A stretch of DNA of 64,000 nucleotides from Acinetobacter genomosp. 15BJ (GTDB lineage Bacteria > Pseudomonadota > Gammaproteobacteria > Pseudomonadales > Moraxellaceae). Under the pieces are notes generated by a model that was not told the DNA's origin, ran no database searches, and saw nothing but the letters and a program-made list of their open reading frames with translations. The translations under genes and the position numbers were made by a program. Positions 27,163-35,578 of the stretch are shown here, piece by piece; the first letter of the stretch is position 1; each line of letters starts with the position of its first letter. The stretch lies in NCBI RefSeq assembly GCF_000400715.1, contig NZ_KE007345.1, positions 196,351 to 260,350 of the forward strand, read 5' to 3'.

Positions 27163-28143
27163 TTACTCGATACCAAAGCCATTACGGATCGCAATAGTTT
27201 GTGTAACCACATTGCGTAGATATAATTTATTTCGAGCATGTGTAATCAACTTTGCATTCACATTCAAAACTTGATAATTTTGATTTTCATCAAAAAATGG
27301 GTTATTTCCGACCGTATCCGTAGAGCGAGACAGCAAACCAATTTGTAAAGAAACAATTTGTGGTTTCTTTCCTGCTAAAGCTCTGTAATCCTCTATATCC
27401 ATATAGCTAAAACAGTCTAAACGAGTATCTGGAGCAATATTTGTAACAACCTCACTCGCATCCGTTTCTGTCACTGCATTACAAGTTGAATTTGCACCAT
27501 CATAGGCAACACCTAAACGCACGCTAAAATGATCAACGCGGGGAATTAAAATTTCACCATTCCCACTTAAGGCCAATGTCGTATTTGTTTTTGCCGACTC
27601 TGTCGTATAACGAGCAGCTTTACAAGCTAAAGCGAGCGGCTGATTTGGATCATTCGCATTATTTGTATCTGCTCTTAAAAAATAACGCTCTACAACATAA
27701 TCGCTCACAGTCAAACCAGTGCCCTCACAATCGAATTGATTTGGAGTATTAACTTTATACTGGATAACCAATTGATCACTTTTCTGGTCTTTTAAGTTTG
27801 ATAAACCAATACCACCACGTGTTAACAGATTTGCGTTAATCGAAAATTTAGAAAGATTTGCCGAAATATTATCGGGTTTAAGTACGATCCCTCCATATAA
27901 AACGGTATCGTCAATAAAAGGCTGTGATGCATTAAGATTAGCCACACGTAAATGATTCACTACTTCCCCCAATCCAAACAGAGTTGAATTTTGTAAGTTC
28001 ATCATTCCTTGCTGCGTTGTCGCACTACGCTGACTTGTCAGAAATAATTGGATTGCAATTGCACTGATAAGTAGCCCCAGTGCAAGTGAGATCATTAACT
28101 CAATTAAAGTAAAACCTTGTTGCTTAGCTATATGGTTATTCAT
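27163..28143 (-). CDS. pilW: Type IV pilus minor pilin PilW, cassette 2
   Basis: 326 aa. KQQG^[17 protein letters not shown] is the PilW helix with a nine-residue leader; the C terminus YLRNVVTQTIAIRNGFGI parallels cassette 1. Cysteines in DCEGTGL, ALACKAAR, STCNAV and DCFSY suggest a disulfide-stabilised head. It starts one base after the pilV stop. Role: part of the priming complex. Confidence 0.89.
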   Translation of the reverse strand: MNNHIAKQQGFTLIELMISLALGLLISAIAIQLFLTSQRSATTQQGMMNLQNSTLFGLGEVVNHLRVANLNASQPFIDDTVLYGGIVLKPDNISANLSKFSINANLLTRGGIGLSNLKDQKSDQLVIQYKVNTPNQFDCEGTGLTVSDYVVERYFLRADTNNANDPNQPLALACKAARYTTESAKTNTTLALSGNGEILIPRVDHFSVRLGVAYDGANSTCNAVTETDASEVVTNIAPDTRLDCFSYMDIEDYRALAGKKPQIVSLQIGLLSRSTDTVGNNPFFDENQNYQVLNVNAKLITHARNKLYLRNVVTQTIAIRNGFGIE

Positions 28144-28144
28144 T

Positions 28145-28687
28145 TTAGAATGCCTCCATCACTAAACATTTAGCATCCACAATATAAGTTCCTGTAGTTG
28201 TATTAACACATTGACTAATATCCGTTGCTGTAATTGTCGTTGGTCCCCAAGCGACATAAACACAATTCATTGAACTAGCCACACAGTTTGCCATGACAAT
28301 GACCTGACCATGGTCATTTGCTTTTCTTAAAATTTCAGTCGAATCATGTTCCGCCATTGCAACAGGATTGCATTTGGGCAGGTCTATTTTTGTAGTAACT
28401 GGATTCGCGTCACGACTTGTAGTCCCGATACACACCATTTTTCCATTATCAATTGTCTTAGTATTGATCGTTGTTCTGTAATTAGCTAAAGCTGTTCTAT
28501 TAACTCGGATTCTTTCAACCAAATCTCGAGCAGTATTCATTGCTACCGTTTGTTCTGTCGCCTCTTGTGCCGCATCCAGTGCTCTAAGTTGCAGAGCAGA
28601 GAAACCCAATACACCTAATGCTAAAATGATGAGAGCAACCAAGACTTCGACCAAACCGACCCCTTGTTGATAATTTTTATTTTTCAT
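28145..28687 (-). CDS. pilV: Type IV pilus minor pilin PilV, cassette 2
   Basis: 180 aa. NYQQG^VGLVEVLVALIILALG is the PilV signature, followed by ALQLRALDAAQEATEQTV and ARDLVERIRVNRTA. The frame could start at the ATG two codons upstream (28693), but GGGGA is seven bases from the ATG at 28687, which overlaps the fimT stop (TAATG). Cysteines: SSMNCVY and ISQCVN among others. Confidence 0.89.
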   Translation of the reverse strand: MKNKNYQQGVGLVEVLVALIILALGVLGFSALQLRALDAAQEATEQTVAMNTARDLVERIRVNRTALANYRTTINTKTIDNGKMVCIGTTSRDANPVTTKIDLPKCNPVAMAEHDSTEILRKANDHGQVIVMANCVASSMNCVYVAWGPTTITATDISQCVNTTTGTYIVDAKCLVMEAF

Positions 28688-29250
28688 TAACATGTCCCCG
28701 TGCGAATCCCATCAACAGTTCCAATCTTTGATACAAGAATTGTTCGACTTTCATGGATACTCGCATTACATAAAGTAAATTCTAAAGGGACAATTTCAGG
28801 AATCTGACGAGGATTATTTGTTGGATCTGTATCGCATAAATTTGGTGTAGGAGCATTACATACTGGATTATTCACAGCTTTTGTTCTTTGTTTTGCACTA
28901 CCTAGCCCTGAAAATACAACATCAATTTTATCGCTGGTTAATTCAATATCATTACGAGGAGAAACCCAATAAAATAGTGTTGCTGTATTTTGTGGACATA
29001 CTATTTTTGTTTGAGCAGTGACGGGGTCTGTCTCGGTTGGACAGGTTAATTTTAATGTAATATTTTTACGTAAGGAGATTGCCTGCCCTCGTGCCTCACC
29101 AAAAAAAAGTGCAAAATCTTTAGCTGTGGTATCTAACTGTTTTCTTTTAATTAGATCACCAAATGATGGAACAGCTAAAGTAGCAATAACTGCAAATACG
29201 GCAATCGTCACCATCAATTCAATTAAGGTGAACCCCTGACTTTTCCCCAT
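28687..29250 (-). CDS. fimT: FimT/FimU-like minor pilin, cassette 2
   Basis: 187 aa. MGKSQG^FTLIELMVTIAVFAV gives a normal six-residue leader. A RKQLDTTAKDFALFFGEARGQAIS helix follows, then a GspH-like domain ending in RTGTC. It is the first gene of cassette 2. The comparison with the 71-residue leader of the first copy is what marks that one as abnormal. The promoter should lie in 29251-29330. Confidence 0.88.
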   Translation of the reverse strand: MGKSQGFTLIELMVTIAVFAVIATLAVPSFGDLIKRKQLDTTAKDFALFFGEARGQAISLRKNITLKLTCPTETDPVTAQTKIVCPQNTATLFYWVSPRNDIELTSDKIDVVFSGLGSAKQRTKAVNNPVCNAPTPNLCDTDPTNNPRQIPEIVPLEFTLCNASIHESRTILVSKIGTVDGIRTGTC

Positions 29251-29330
29251 TGCCTCTGCACCTAATTATTAAAATTCACTACTCTATATTAAATTTTATT
29301 TTTACAGAACCAATACAAAGCAGATAAGCA

Positions 29331-29366
29331 CCAAAAAAAAACGGATGGAGTGTCATCCATCCGTTT
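29331..29366 (-). terminator. Intrinsic terminator of ispH
   Basis: AACGGATGGA (29340-29349), loop GTGTCA, TCCATCCGTT (29356-29365); on the minus strand the stem is followed by a long T-run. It lies 24 bases beyond the ispH stop. Confidence 0.92.
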
Positions 29367-29390
29367 CTATTTCACATTTTTCTAATAAAA

Positions 29391-30341
29391 TTAGGCTTGT
29401 ATCACTTGGATACGCAACTCTTTTGGTAGACTAAAGGTAATGTTTTCCTCACGTCCTTGTAGTTCTTTTGGTGGTGTCGCACCCCAATCTTGTAAGCGCT
29501 GAATCACTTGTTTAATTAAAATTTCTGGTGCTGATGCACCTGCAGTGACACCAATTTTGCTCTCCGCTTTAAACCAATCTTTTTCAAGTTGATCTGCATT
29601 ATCGACCAAATAAGCAGACTTACCCATACGCTCAGCCAACTCACGTAAACGATTCGAGTTTGACGAGTTTGGTGAACCGACCACAAGAACCACATCACAC
29701 TGTTCAGCTAGATCACGCACTGCATCCTGGCGGTTTTGGGTGGCATAGCAAATATCATCTTTACGCGGGCCTTGAATTTTTGGAAATTTAGTTCGAAGCG
29801 CATCAATCACTTTAGCCGTGTCATCAATTGAAAGCGTGGTTTGCGTGACAAAAGCGACTTTTTCAGGATGTCTTACCATTAAAGCATCAACATCCTGTTC
29901 ATCTTCAACCAGATAAATCTCACCACCTCTAGATTTATCATATTGCCCCATCGTACCTTCCACTTCTGGGTGACCTTCATGTCCAATCAAGATGGCTTCA
30001 GTCCCTTCGCGTGCATATTTGGTCACTTCAATATGAACTTTAGTCACTAATGGGCAGGTCGCATCAAATACTTTTAAACCACGGCGATCAGCTTCTTGCT
30101 GTACTGCTTTCGATACGCCATGTGCACTAAAAATCACAATTGAATCATCAGGGACCTGATCCAACTCATCGACGAATACAGCACCACGCTGACGTAAATC
30201 ATCGACCACAAATTTGTTATGCACCACTTCATGGCGTACATAAATAGGTGGGTTAAAACATTCCAGTGCTCGATTGACGATTGCTATAGCACGGTCAACT
30301 CCAGCACAAAAGCCTCGTGGATTGGCCAACACGATTTCCAT
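29391..30341 (-). CDS. ispH: 4-hydroxy-3-methylbut-2-enyl diphosphate reductase IspH
   Basis: 316 aa. It is the last step of the MEP isoprenoid pathway, making IPP and DMAPP with a [4Fe-4S] cluster. The three cluster cysteines are Cys12 (NPRGFCAGV), Cys96 (DATCPLV) and Cys198 ([11 protein letters not shown]); His42, His74 (SAHG) and the EGHPEVEG block line the active site. The frame is open to 30356, but GAGG lies six bases before the ATG at 30341, the conserved start. It is divergent from gmk across 103 bases. Confidence 0.97.
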   Translation of the reverse strand: MEIVLANPRGFCAGVDRAIAIVNRALECFNPPIYVRHEVVHNKFVVDDLRQRGAVFVDELDQVPDDSIVIFSAHGVSKAVQQEADRRGLKVFDATCPLVTKVHIEVTKYAREGTEAILIGHEGHPEVEGTMGQYDKSRGGEIYLVEDEQDVDALMVRHPEKVAFVTQTTLSIDDTAKVIDALRTKFPKIQGPRKDDICYATQNRQDAVRDLAEQCDVVLVVGSPNSSNSNRLRELAERMGKSAYLVDNADQLEKDWFKAESKIGVTAGASAPEILIKQVIQRLQDWGATPPKELQGREENITFSLPKELRIQVIQA

Positions 30342-30444
30342 AACATCCTCTCTCATGATCTGAATTTTTACACCAAACTATTTCGTTTAATGACACGCTA
30401 CACTACAATAGCCAAAATATTTTATCATATTCAGGAAAAATATC

Positions 30445-31068
30445 ATGTCGGGTCTATTGTTTGTCGTTTCTGCAGCCTCAGGAACAGGCAAAACATCTTT
30501 GGTCAAAGCCCTACTCGATCGAGTCAGCAACTTACACGTTTCTGTCTCACACACTACACGCGGTCAACGCCCTGGTGAACTTGATGGTGTTCACTACCAT
30601 TTTACCAATAAAGAAAGCTTTTTAGCACAAGTTAATGAAGGCGGTTTCATCGAATATGCAGAAGTATTCGGAAATTATTATGGTACGTCTCAAGCCAAGG
30701 TCAAAGAACAACTGCTACAAGGTCATGATGTTTTACTCGAAATTGACTGGCAAGGTGCTGAACAGGTTCGTCGACTTTTTCCTGAATCGAAACAAATCTT
30801 TATTCTCCCTCCAACACAATATGATTTAAGACAACGTCTTTCAAATCGTGGCACAGATTCTGTTGATGTCATTGAACATCGTTTAAGTTGTGCAGTTGAA
30901 GATATGCGTCATTTTGCCAGTTTTGACTATGTCATCATTAATGATGATTTCAATAAAGCAGTACATGATTTAGAAGCAATTATCGCTGCAAATCGTTTGG
31001 TTACTTTGCAACAAAGTGTGCGTCATCAACAATTAATCGAAAACTTACTTACCCTTGATCGTGAATAA
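30445..31068 (+). CDS. gmk: Guanylate kinase
   Basis: 207 aa. It phosphorylates GMP/dGMP to GDP/dGDP. P-loop SAASGTGKTSL near residue 10; the GMP-binding segment SVSHTTRGQRPGELDGVHYHF and EYAEVFGNYYGTS are typical. AGGAAA precedes the ATG. It is followed by rpoZ (70 bases), the common gmk-rpoZ-spoT arrangement. Confidence 0.97.
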   Translation: MSGLLFVVSAASGTGKTSLVKALLDRVSNLHVSVSHTTRGQRPGELDGVHYHFTNKESFLAQVNEGGFIEYAEVFGNYYGTSQAKVKEQLLQGHDVLLEIDWQGAEQVRRLFPESKQIFILPPTQYDLRQRLSNRGTDSVDVIEHRLSCAVEDMRHFASFDYVIINDDFNKAVHDLEAIIAANRLVTLQQSVRHQQLIENLLTLDRE

Positions 31069-31138
31069 CTTGAGTCTGGACTAAAAGCCTTTTATACTAC
31101 TCAGTCTTTTCAAATGTAATGTTCAAACGAGACAACTT

Positions 31139-31417
31139 ATGGCACGTGTAACCGTTGAAGATTGTTTAGACCATGTAGATAACCGCTTCGAGTTAGTACT
31201 GGTGGCGAGTAAACGTGCACGTCAATTAGCACGTCAAGGTATGGAACCCACTGTAGAATGGGACAATGATAAGCCAACAGTCGTTGCGCTGCGTGAAATT
31301 GCAATTGGTCATGTGACTAAAGAAATTTTAAAACAACGCGATCAAGACTACCAAACATCAAACCTTGATATGGTACTGTCTACAAATTCACTAAACTTAG
31401 AAGGTTTTACTTTCTAA
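31139..31417 (+). CDS. rpoZ: RNA polymerase omega subunit
   Basis: 92 aa. [20 protein letters not shown] and the [12 protein letters not shown] block are the omega signatures. Omega helps fold beta' and forms part of the ppGpp site 1 on RNA polymerase, which suits its place between gmk and spoT. An intrinsic terminator follows 19 bases after the stop. Confidence 0.96.
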   Translation: MARVTVEDCLDHVDNRFELVLVASKRARQLARQGMEPTVEWDNDKPTVVALREIAIGHVTKEILKQRDQDYQTSNLDMVLSTNSLNLEGFTF

Positions 31418-31436
31418 ATCGAATTTGTTATGCGTA

Positions 31437-31467
31437 AAGCCCATTGTGAAGACTCTGGGCTTTTTTC
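31437..31467 (+). terminator. Intrinsic terminator after rpoZ
   Basis: AAGCCCA (31437-31443) pairs with TGGGCTT (31456-31462), followed by a T-rich tract. It separates gmk-rpoZ from spoT. Confidence 0.85.
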
Positions 31468-31470
31468 TTT

Positions 31471-31754
31471 CTTGCAAAATTCAATACATATTGATAAAAG
31501 CAATATCCGTCATTGAAAAAAATTACGAGTTTTTATAATGAACAAATTGACAAGTTTCTCAATTTGCTTTTCATTAGAAGATAAGCGTAATGTTTGCGAA
31601 CACTTGCGATCAATGTAAGTTTTCAATGGGATCAAATCTGGTTTACGAGATTTAATCAGCATTGAATACGTGAACAATCAACGCAATATATCTTTATATC
31701 GCTGAAGTATCAGCAGACATACCATTACTGAATTTAGGTTATAAAAGGTGTTAT
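31471..31754 (+). promoter_or_regulatory. Long spacer upstream of spoT
   Basis: AT-rich, 284 bases after the rpoZ terminator, presumably holding the spoT promoter and leader. A 26-codon ORF at 31538-31618 has no ribosome site. AAAGG precedes the spoT ATG. Confidence 0.4.
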
Positions 31755-33872
31755 ATGCCAGGCGAAGAGGTCAGCCAAGCCAAGCAACAGCTCAGAGCAA
31801 TCATTGAAGCCTATCTCAAGGATAGCGACGTTCAACGAGTTCTTGCTGCCTGCGATTTTGCTGATTTAGCGCATAGTGGTATCACTCGTAAAAGTGGTGA
31901 ACCATATGTACTGCATCCTATTGCGGTGAGTTGCATTTTGGCACATATGCGTCTTGATGCCGATACGCTAATGGCTGCCTTACTTCACGACGTGATTGAA
32001 GATACCGACTTTACCAAAGACGAAATTGGACAAAAATATGGCTCAGTGGTTGCCGAACTGGTCGATGGTGTCACCAAACTCAGCCATTCCAGCGATAAAG
32101 AATATAATAAAGCCGCATCCTTCCGAAAAATCTTGCAAGCAACGTTACAAGACCCTCGTGTCATTATTATTAAATTAGCCGATCGCTATCACAATATGAC
32201 CACCTTAGGCGCCCTGCGTCCGGATAAGCGTGCTCGTATTGCACAAGAAACGCTGGATATTTTTGTACCTATGGCTCGTCTTGTTGGTATGAATGAGATG
32301 GCGGATAACCTTGAACACCTGTGTTATCAGAATCTTGATTTAGACATGTTTAATGATGTTCAGACTGCACTTCTTGAGACCAAGCCGAAACGTTGCGAAT
32401 ACCAAGCAGTATGGGAACAAAAACTCTCTGAGTTATTAAAAGCATATGACCTCAAAGGCCGAATCAAGAAGAAAAACAATAATATCGAATTACTGCGCCA
32501 TTTTATTAAAAATGAAATCGACTTAAATGAACTCAGTCACAGCCATGCCTTTGAAATTATTTTACAAAGTATCGCAGACTGTGACCGTCTAGTTGATGCA
32601 CTGAAAGACAATTTCCAAGTTTTACAATATAGCGATCATATCCGCCGCCCTTTACCAGGTGGCAACCAATCACTCATGATCCAGCTTAAAGGTGAAAAGA
32701 CCACACTTTCATTGACGATCCAAACTGAGCTAATGCGTAAAGCAGCACGTTTTGGTGTAGTGCTTGGTGAAAATGCACCGCAAGCCTGTCGCTCGGCCAT
32801 TCAAGCGTCTATGCAGAACTTGAATACTCTAATTGATAGCGGCTGTGCCAAAACCACCTTTAGTGATTTGCTTGATTATCTCCACCAAGAAAAAATTTGG
32901 GTCTATACCCCGCATGGGCAATTGCATGAATTACCACAAGGCGCAACCGTGGTTGATTTTGCCTATTCAGCCAGCCTATTTTTAGGTAACCACGCGGTTG
33001 GTGCCAAAGTAGATGGTGAAATTCGCCCACTATCGACACCATTGCACAGTGGACAAGTGGTTGAGATCATTACCGATGTTTTAGCAACTCCAAATCCAGA
33101 CTGGCTCAGCTTCATTAACACGCAGAAAGCACGTCGCGCACTGCAAAATATGCTTAGAGAGCAGGATATTGATGAACAGCGCTTAGTTGGTCAGCAAGCG
33201 CTAAACCGTGCATTAAAACTATTCCAGCGTTCAATTGATGATCTATCTCCAACGGATTGGACGAATGTGCTGGAATGGCGTCATTTAAGTAGTAAAGATA
33301 CCCTGTTCGAACAGATTGCAGTGGGTGATCTATTACCACAACTGGTCGCAAATCATTTATTTGCTCAGGATTATCATTCACAGCATCATGACGCTTCCGA
33401 TCGTTTAATCGTCGGTACAGAAGGTGTCGATGTAAAATATGCACATTGCTGCAATCCAGTCTTGGGTGATCCAATCCAAGGACACCTCTCCCGACGGGGT
33501 TTGATCGTGCATCGTTCACGATGTCGTAATTTATTACATGAACAACATCTGCATCCAGAAAATATCATGCCATTGCATTGGCAATCCGAAGAAATTGATG
33601 ATGTCCGTTTCAGTGCTTATTTATGTATTCACATGGCAATGAACGATGAGCAGATCTCTGATTTAATCTATCAATGCCGTAAAGCCAAAACGGGGGTAGA
33701 AATGGTTCACTCACAAGACCAAAAAACCTATGTCAACATCGTGGTCAGCAACCGAAATCAAATCGCCCAAATTATCCGTGACTTACGCATGAACTTTGGT
33801 TTCCCTCGTATTGAACGCCTAAATATGCCCATCGTACAGCCTGAAATCGCAAAATTGGCAACCACCAATTAA
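31755..33872 (+). CDS. spoT: SpoT, (p)ppGpp hydrolase with degenerate synthetase domain
   Basis: 705 aa, RSH long form. The HD hydrolase domain (about residues 40-190) is intact: LHPIAV, LLHDVIEDTDF and KLADRYHNM. The synthetase region (about 240-350) is decayed: the YSIY motif is absent, the catalytic Asp-containing motif reads HSHAFEII, GYQSLH reads GNQSLM, and EVQIRT reads LTIQTE. TGS follows at about 381-442, a zinc-finger-like domain with HCCNPVLGD near 564, and a C-terminal ACT domain. So it should degrade but not make (p)ppGpp. A monofunctional SpoT is known in Acinetobacter; RelA elsewhere would be the synthetase. Confidence 0.95.
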   Translation: MPGEEVSQAKQQLRAIIEAYLKDSDVQRVLAACDFADLAHSGITRKSGEPYVLHPIAVSCILAHMRLDADTLMAALLHDVIEDTDFTKDEIGQKYGSVVAELVDGVTKLSHSSDKEYNKAASFRKILQATLQDPRVIIIKLADRYHNMTTLGALRPDKRARIAQETLDIFVPMARLVGMNEMADNLEHLCYQNLDLDMFNDVQTALLETKPKRCEYQAVWEQKLSELLKAYDLKGRIKKKNNNIELLRHFIKNEIDLNELSHSHAFEIILQSIADCDRLVDALKDNFQVLQYSDHIRRPLPGGNQSLMIQLKGEKTTLSLTIQTELMRKAARFGVVLGENAPQACRSAIQASMQNLNTLIDSGCAKTTFSDLLDYLHQEKIWVYTPHGQLHELPQGATVVDFAYSASLFLGNHAVGAKVDGEIRPLSTPLHSGQVVEIITDVLATPNPDWLSFINTQKARRALQNMLREQDIDEQRLVGQQALNRALKLFQRSIDDLSPTDWTNVLEWRHLSSKDTLFEQIAVGDLLPQLVANHLFAQDYHSQHHDASDRLIVGTEGVDVKYAHCCNPVLGDPIQGHLSRRGLIVHRSRCRNLLHEQHLHPENIMPLHWQSEEIDDVRFSAYLCIHMAMNDEQISDLIYQCRKAKTGVEMVHSQDQKTYVNIVVSNRNQIAQIIRDLRMNFGFPRIERLNMPIVQPEIAKLATTN

Positions 33873-34038
33873 ATACAAGTCCAGCTGTAAAATGAATATT
33901 TAAAGCATTTTATCGACATAAAAGTTCTAATAATATATCCATGCAACTGCGACTACACAGTACTCAAGACTTTCGTACCCGAATTTTTGTGTTAAAGTCG
34001 CATGGTTTAAGATAGAGAAAACAACCTAGGAGAGCTAA

Positions 34039-34419
34039 ATGTCACGCCAAGTTATTCATACTGAACACGCCCCTGCTGCTATCGGAACATATTCTCAAGC
34101 AATTCTTGTTGGCAATACGCTCTACCTTTCAGGTCAAATTGGTTTAGATCCGTACAGTATGGAACTTGTAGAAGGCATTGAAGCTCAGATCCGTCGCGTA
34201 TTTGATAACCTTAAAGCTGTTTGTACTGCAGCTGGTGGCAGTTTAGCCGATATTGCCAAACTCAATATCTTTTTAACTGACTTGTCACACTTCCAATTGG
34301 TAAACCAAATTATGGGTGAATACTTTGCACAACCATACCCTGCACGTGCAGCGCTTGGTGTTGCCAGCTTACCAAAAGGTGCTTTGGTGGAAATGGATGG
34401 GATTGTGATCATTCCCTAA
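34039..34419 (+). CDS. ridA: RidA family reactive-intermediate deaminase
   Basis: 126 aa, the usual size. It hydrolyses enamine/imine intermediates released by PLP enzymes. Signatures: [20 protein letters not shown], then [20 protein letters not shown] near the C terminus, with the conserved arginine and glutamate of the trimer-interface site. GGAG lies seven bases before the ATG. It sits downstream of spoT, as in other gamma-proteobacteria. Confidence 0.95.
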   Translation: MSRQVIHTEHAPAAIGTYSQAILVGNTLYLSGQIGLDPYSMELVEGIEAQIRRVFDNLKAVCTAAGGSLADIAKLNIFLTDLSHFQLVNQIMGEYFAQPYPARAALGVASLPKGALVEMDGIVIIP

Positions 34420-34466
34420 GCACTTTTTTAAATTTATATTTATCAAAAAGTTATAAGTTATCCAAA

Positions 34467-34493
34467 ATATCGCCGATCAGGCGGTATTTTTTT
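34467..34493 (+). terminator. Intrinsic terminator after ridA
   Basis: ATATCGCC (34467-34474), loop GATCA, GGCGGTAT (34480-34487), then a T-run; one G-T pair in the stem. Confidence 0.85.
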
Positions 34494-34548
34494 ATTCAAA
34501 TTCCCAATAAGAATATACTCATTGTTAGAATGAAATTCATTGACAAAC

Positions 34549-34567
34549 GATAATAATTATCAATAAT
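34549..34567 (+). promoter_or_regulatory. Probable Fur box upstream of bfd
   Basis: GATAATAATTATCAATAAT matches 14 of 19 positions of the classical Fur consensus and ends 35 bases before the bfd start. Fur repression of bfd is common, since ferredoxin Bfd releases stored iron under starvation. Confidence 0.6.
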
Positions 34568-34602
34568 ATCAATTATCGCATTTATATTTGTGGCTCACTC
34601 CC

Positions 34603-34797
34603 ATGTATGTTTGTTTATGTCGTGGAATTACAGATCAGGATATCAAAGACGCCGTTGCAAATGGCGCAGAGAGCTATCGTGAAATCCGTGACCTACTCGA
34701 TCTAGGAACATGTTGTGGTCGTTGTGCTCCTGAAGCCCGCGCTATTATCAGCGATGAACTTGCTGAAATCGCTGCACGTATTTCTATAGCTGCCTGA
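34603..34797 (+). CDS. bfd: Bacterioferritin-associated ferredoxin Bfd
   Basis: 64 aa, the typical Bfd length. The four [2Fe-2S] cysteines are Cys4, Cys6 (VCLCRGIT) and Cys38, Cys41 within GTCCGRC (which holds one extra Cys). Bfd docks near the heme of bacterioferritin and passes electrons in to mobilise iron. The frame opens five codons earlier, but MYVCLCRG is the conserved start; no good Shine-Dalgarno is visible. It is followed by its own terminator and then bfr. Confidence 0.95.
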   Translation: MYVCLCRGITDQDIKDAVANGAESYREIRDLLDLGTCCGRCAPEARAIISDELAEIAARISIAA

Positions 34798-34845
34798 TTT
34801 ATCTTTAAAATTACTCCTCCAATTCAATTCGTGTTTTACGACTCC

Positions 34846-34893
34846 ACCGCTTCCTGTAGAACTTAAAAAGTTCCTCATTTAAGCGGTTTTTTT
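34846..34893 (+). terminator. Nested-hairpin terminator after bfd
   Basis: ACCGCTT (34846-34852) pairs with AAGCGGT (34881-34887), enclosing GAACTT-AAA-AAGTTC (34859-34873), then a T-run. So bfd and bfr are probably separate transcripts. Confidence 0.8.
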
Positions 34894-34895
34894 AT

Positions 34896-34914
34896 AAAAA
34901 TCATAATCATATCA
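34896..34914 (+). promoter_or_regulatory. Weak Fur-like site upstream of bfr
   Basis: AAAAATCATAATCATATCA matches about 12 of 19 Fur consensus positions. It lies 128 bases before bfr and overlaps the end of the terminator region; it is weaker than the bfd site and may be chance in AT-rich DNA. Confidence 0.3.
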
Positions 34915-35042
34915 GGATGTTTTTGATTGTGATTTTCATTTGCCGTTCTATAAATTACTCGCCAGATACTTCTTTCTTGATTAAGATAAGATAAATTGCC
35001 TTAGCAACTAGGGCATCATGTGGTGTTTTTGGAGTAAGCGCA

Positions 35043-35507
35043 ATGAAAGGCAATCGCGAAGTTATCAATCAGCTGAATCAGGTGCTGTACCATCATTTAA
35101 CTGCGATCAACCAATATTTCTTACATTCTCGTATGTTTAATGACTGGGGAATTGAGCAACTCGGTTCAGCCGAATATAAAGAATCTATTCGTCAAATGAA
35201 ACATGCTGATAAAGTGATTGAGCGTATTTTATTTTTAGAAGGCTTACCGAATCTACAACATCTAGGCAAGCTCTATATCGGTCAACATACTGAAGAAGTT
35301 CTGAACTGCGATATCCGTAAGGTCAAAGAAAATATTGAGGCAATCAAACAAACTGTTGAACTTGCTGAAGCAGAACAGGATTATGTGACCCGTGATTTGG
35401 TCCAAGAAATTTTAGAGAAAGAAGAAGAATATTGGGATTGGCTCGACACCCAACTCGATCTTGTTGAGAATGTGGGTATCGAAAACTATATTCAAAGCCA
35501 AATCTAA
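35043..35507 (+). CDS. bfr: Bacterioferritin, heme-binding but ferroxidase-deficient subunit
   Basis: 154 aa, four-helix ferritin fold; GGAG precedes the ATG. Numbering matches E. coli Bfr without gaps over the key region. The heme ligand Met52 is kept (RQMKHAD), as is His54. Of the diiron residues, Glu18 is His, Glu51 is Gln, Glu94 is Val and His130 is Tyr; only His54 and Glu127 remain. It should therefore bind heme at the dimer interface and help iron release, but not oxidise iron itself. This is like the beta-type Bfr subunits that pair with a catalytic subunit in Neisseria and some pseudomonads. The partner is not in the window. Confidence 0.93.
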   Translation: MKGNREVINQLNQVLYHHLTAINQYFLHSRMFNDWGIEQLGSAEYKESIRQMKHADKVIERILFLEGLPNLQHLGKLYIGQHTEEVLNCDIRKVKENIEAIKQTVELAEAEQDYVTRDLVQEILEKEEEYWDWLDTQLDLVENVGIENYIQSQI

Positions 35508-35546
35508 TTCTTCTCTTCAACCCAAACTATTTATTGAGTTGAATCA

Positions 35547-35578
35547 AAAAATAAAGCCCTGATGAGGGCTTTATTTTT
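35547..35578. terminator. Bidirectional terminator between bfr and the PglL-like gene
   Basis: AAAAATAAAGCCCT (35547-35560), loop GATG, AGGGCTTTATTTTT (35565-35578). Symmetric A/T tails serve both convergent genes and the stem touches the stop codon at 35577. Confidence 0.9.

Noticed and set aside
29340..29365. Similarity of the ispH terminator (ACGGATGGAGT) to part of the fimT array
   Set aside because: The shared stretch is about 11 bases and belongs to a perfect terminator stem; it does not include the AGC-TAN-GCT core.
31538..31618. 26-codon ORF in the rpoZ-spoT gap
   Set aside because: No ribosome site, no recognisable protein and AT-rich random-looking composition.
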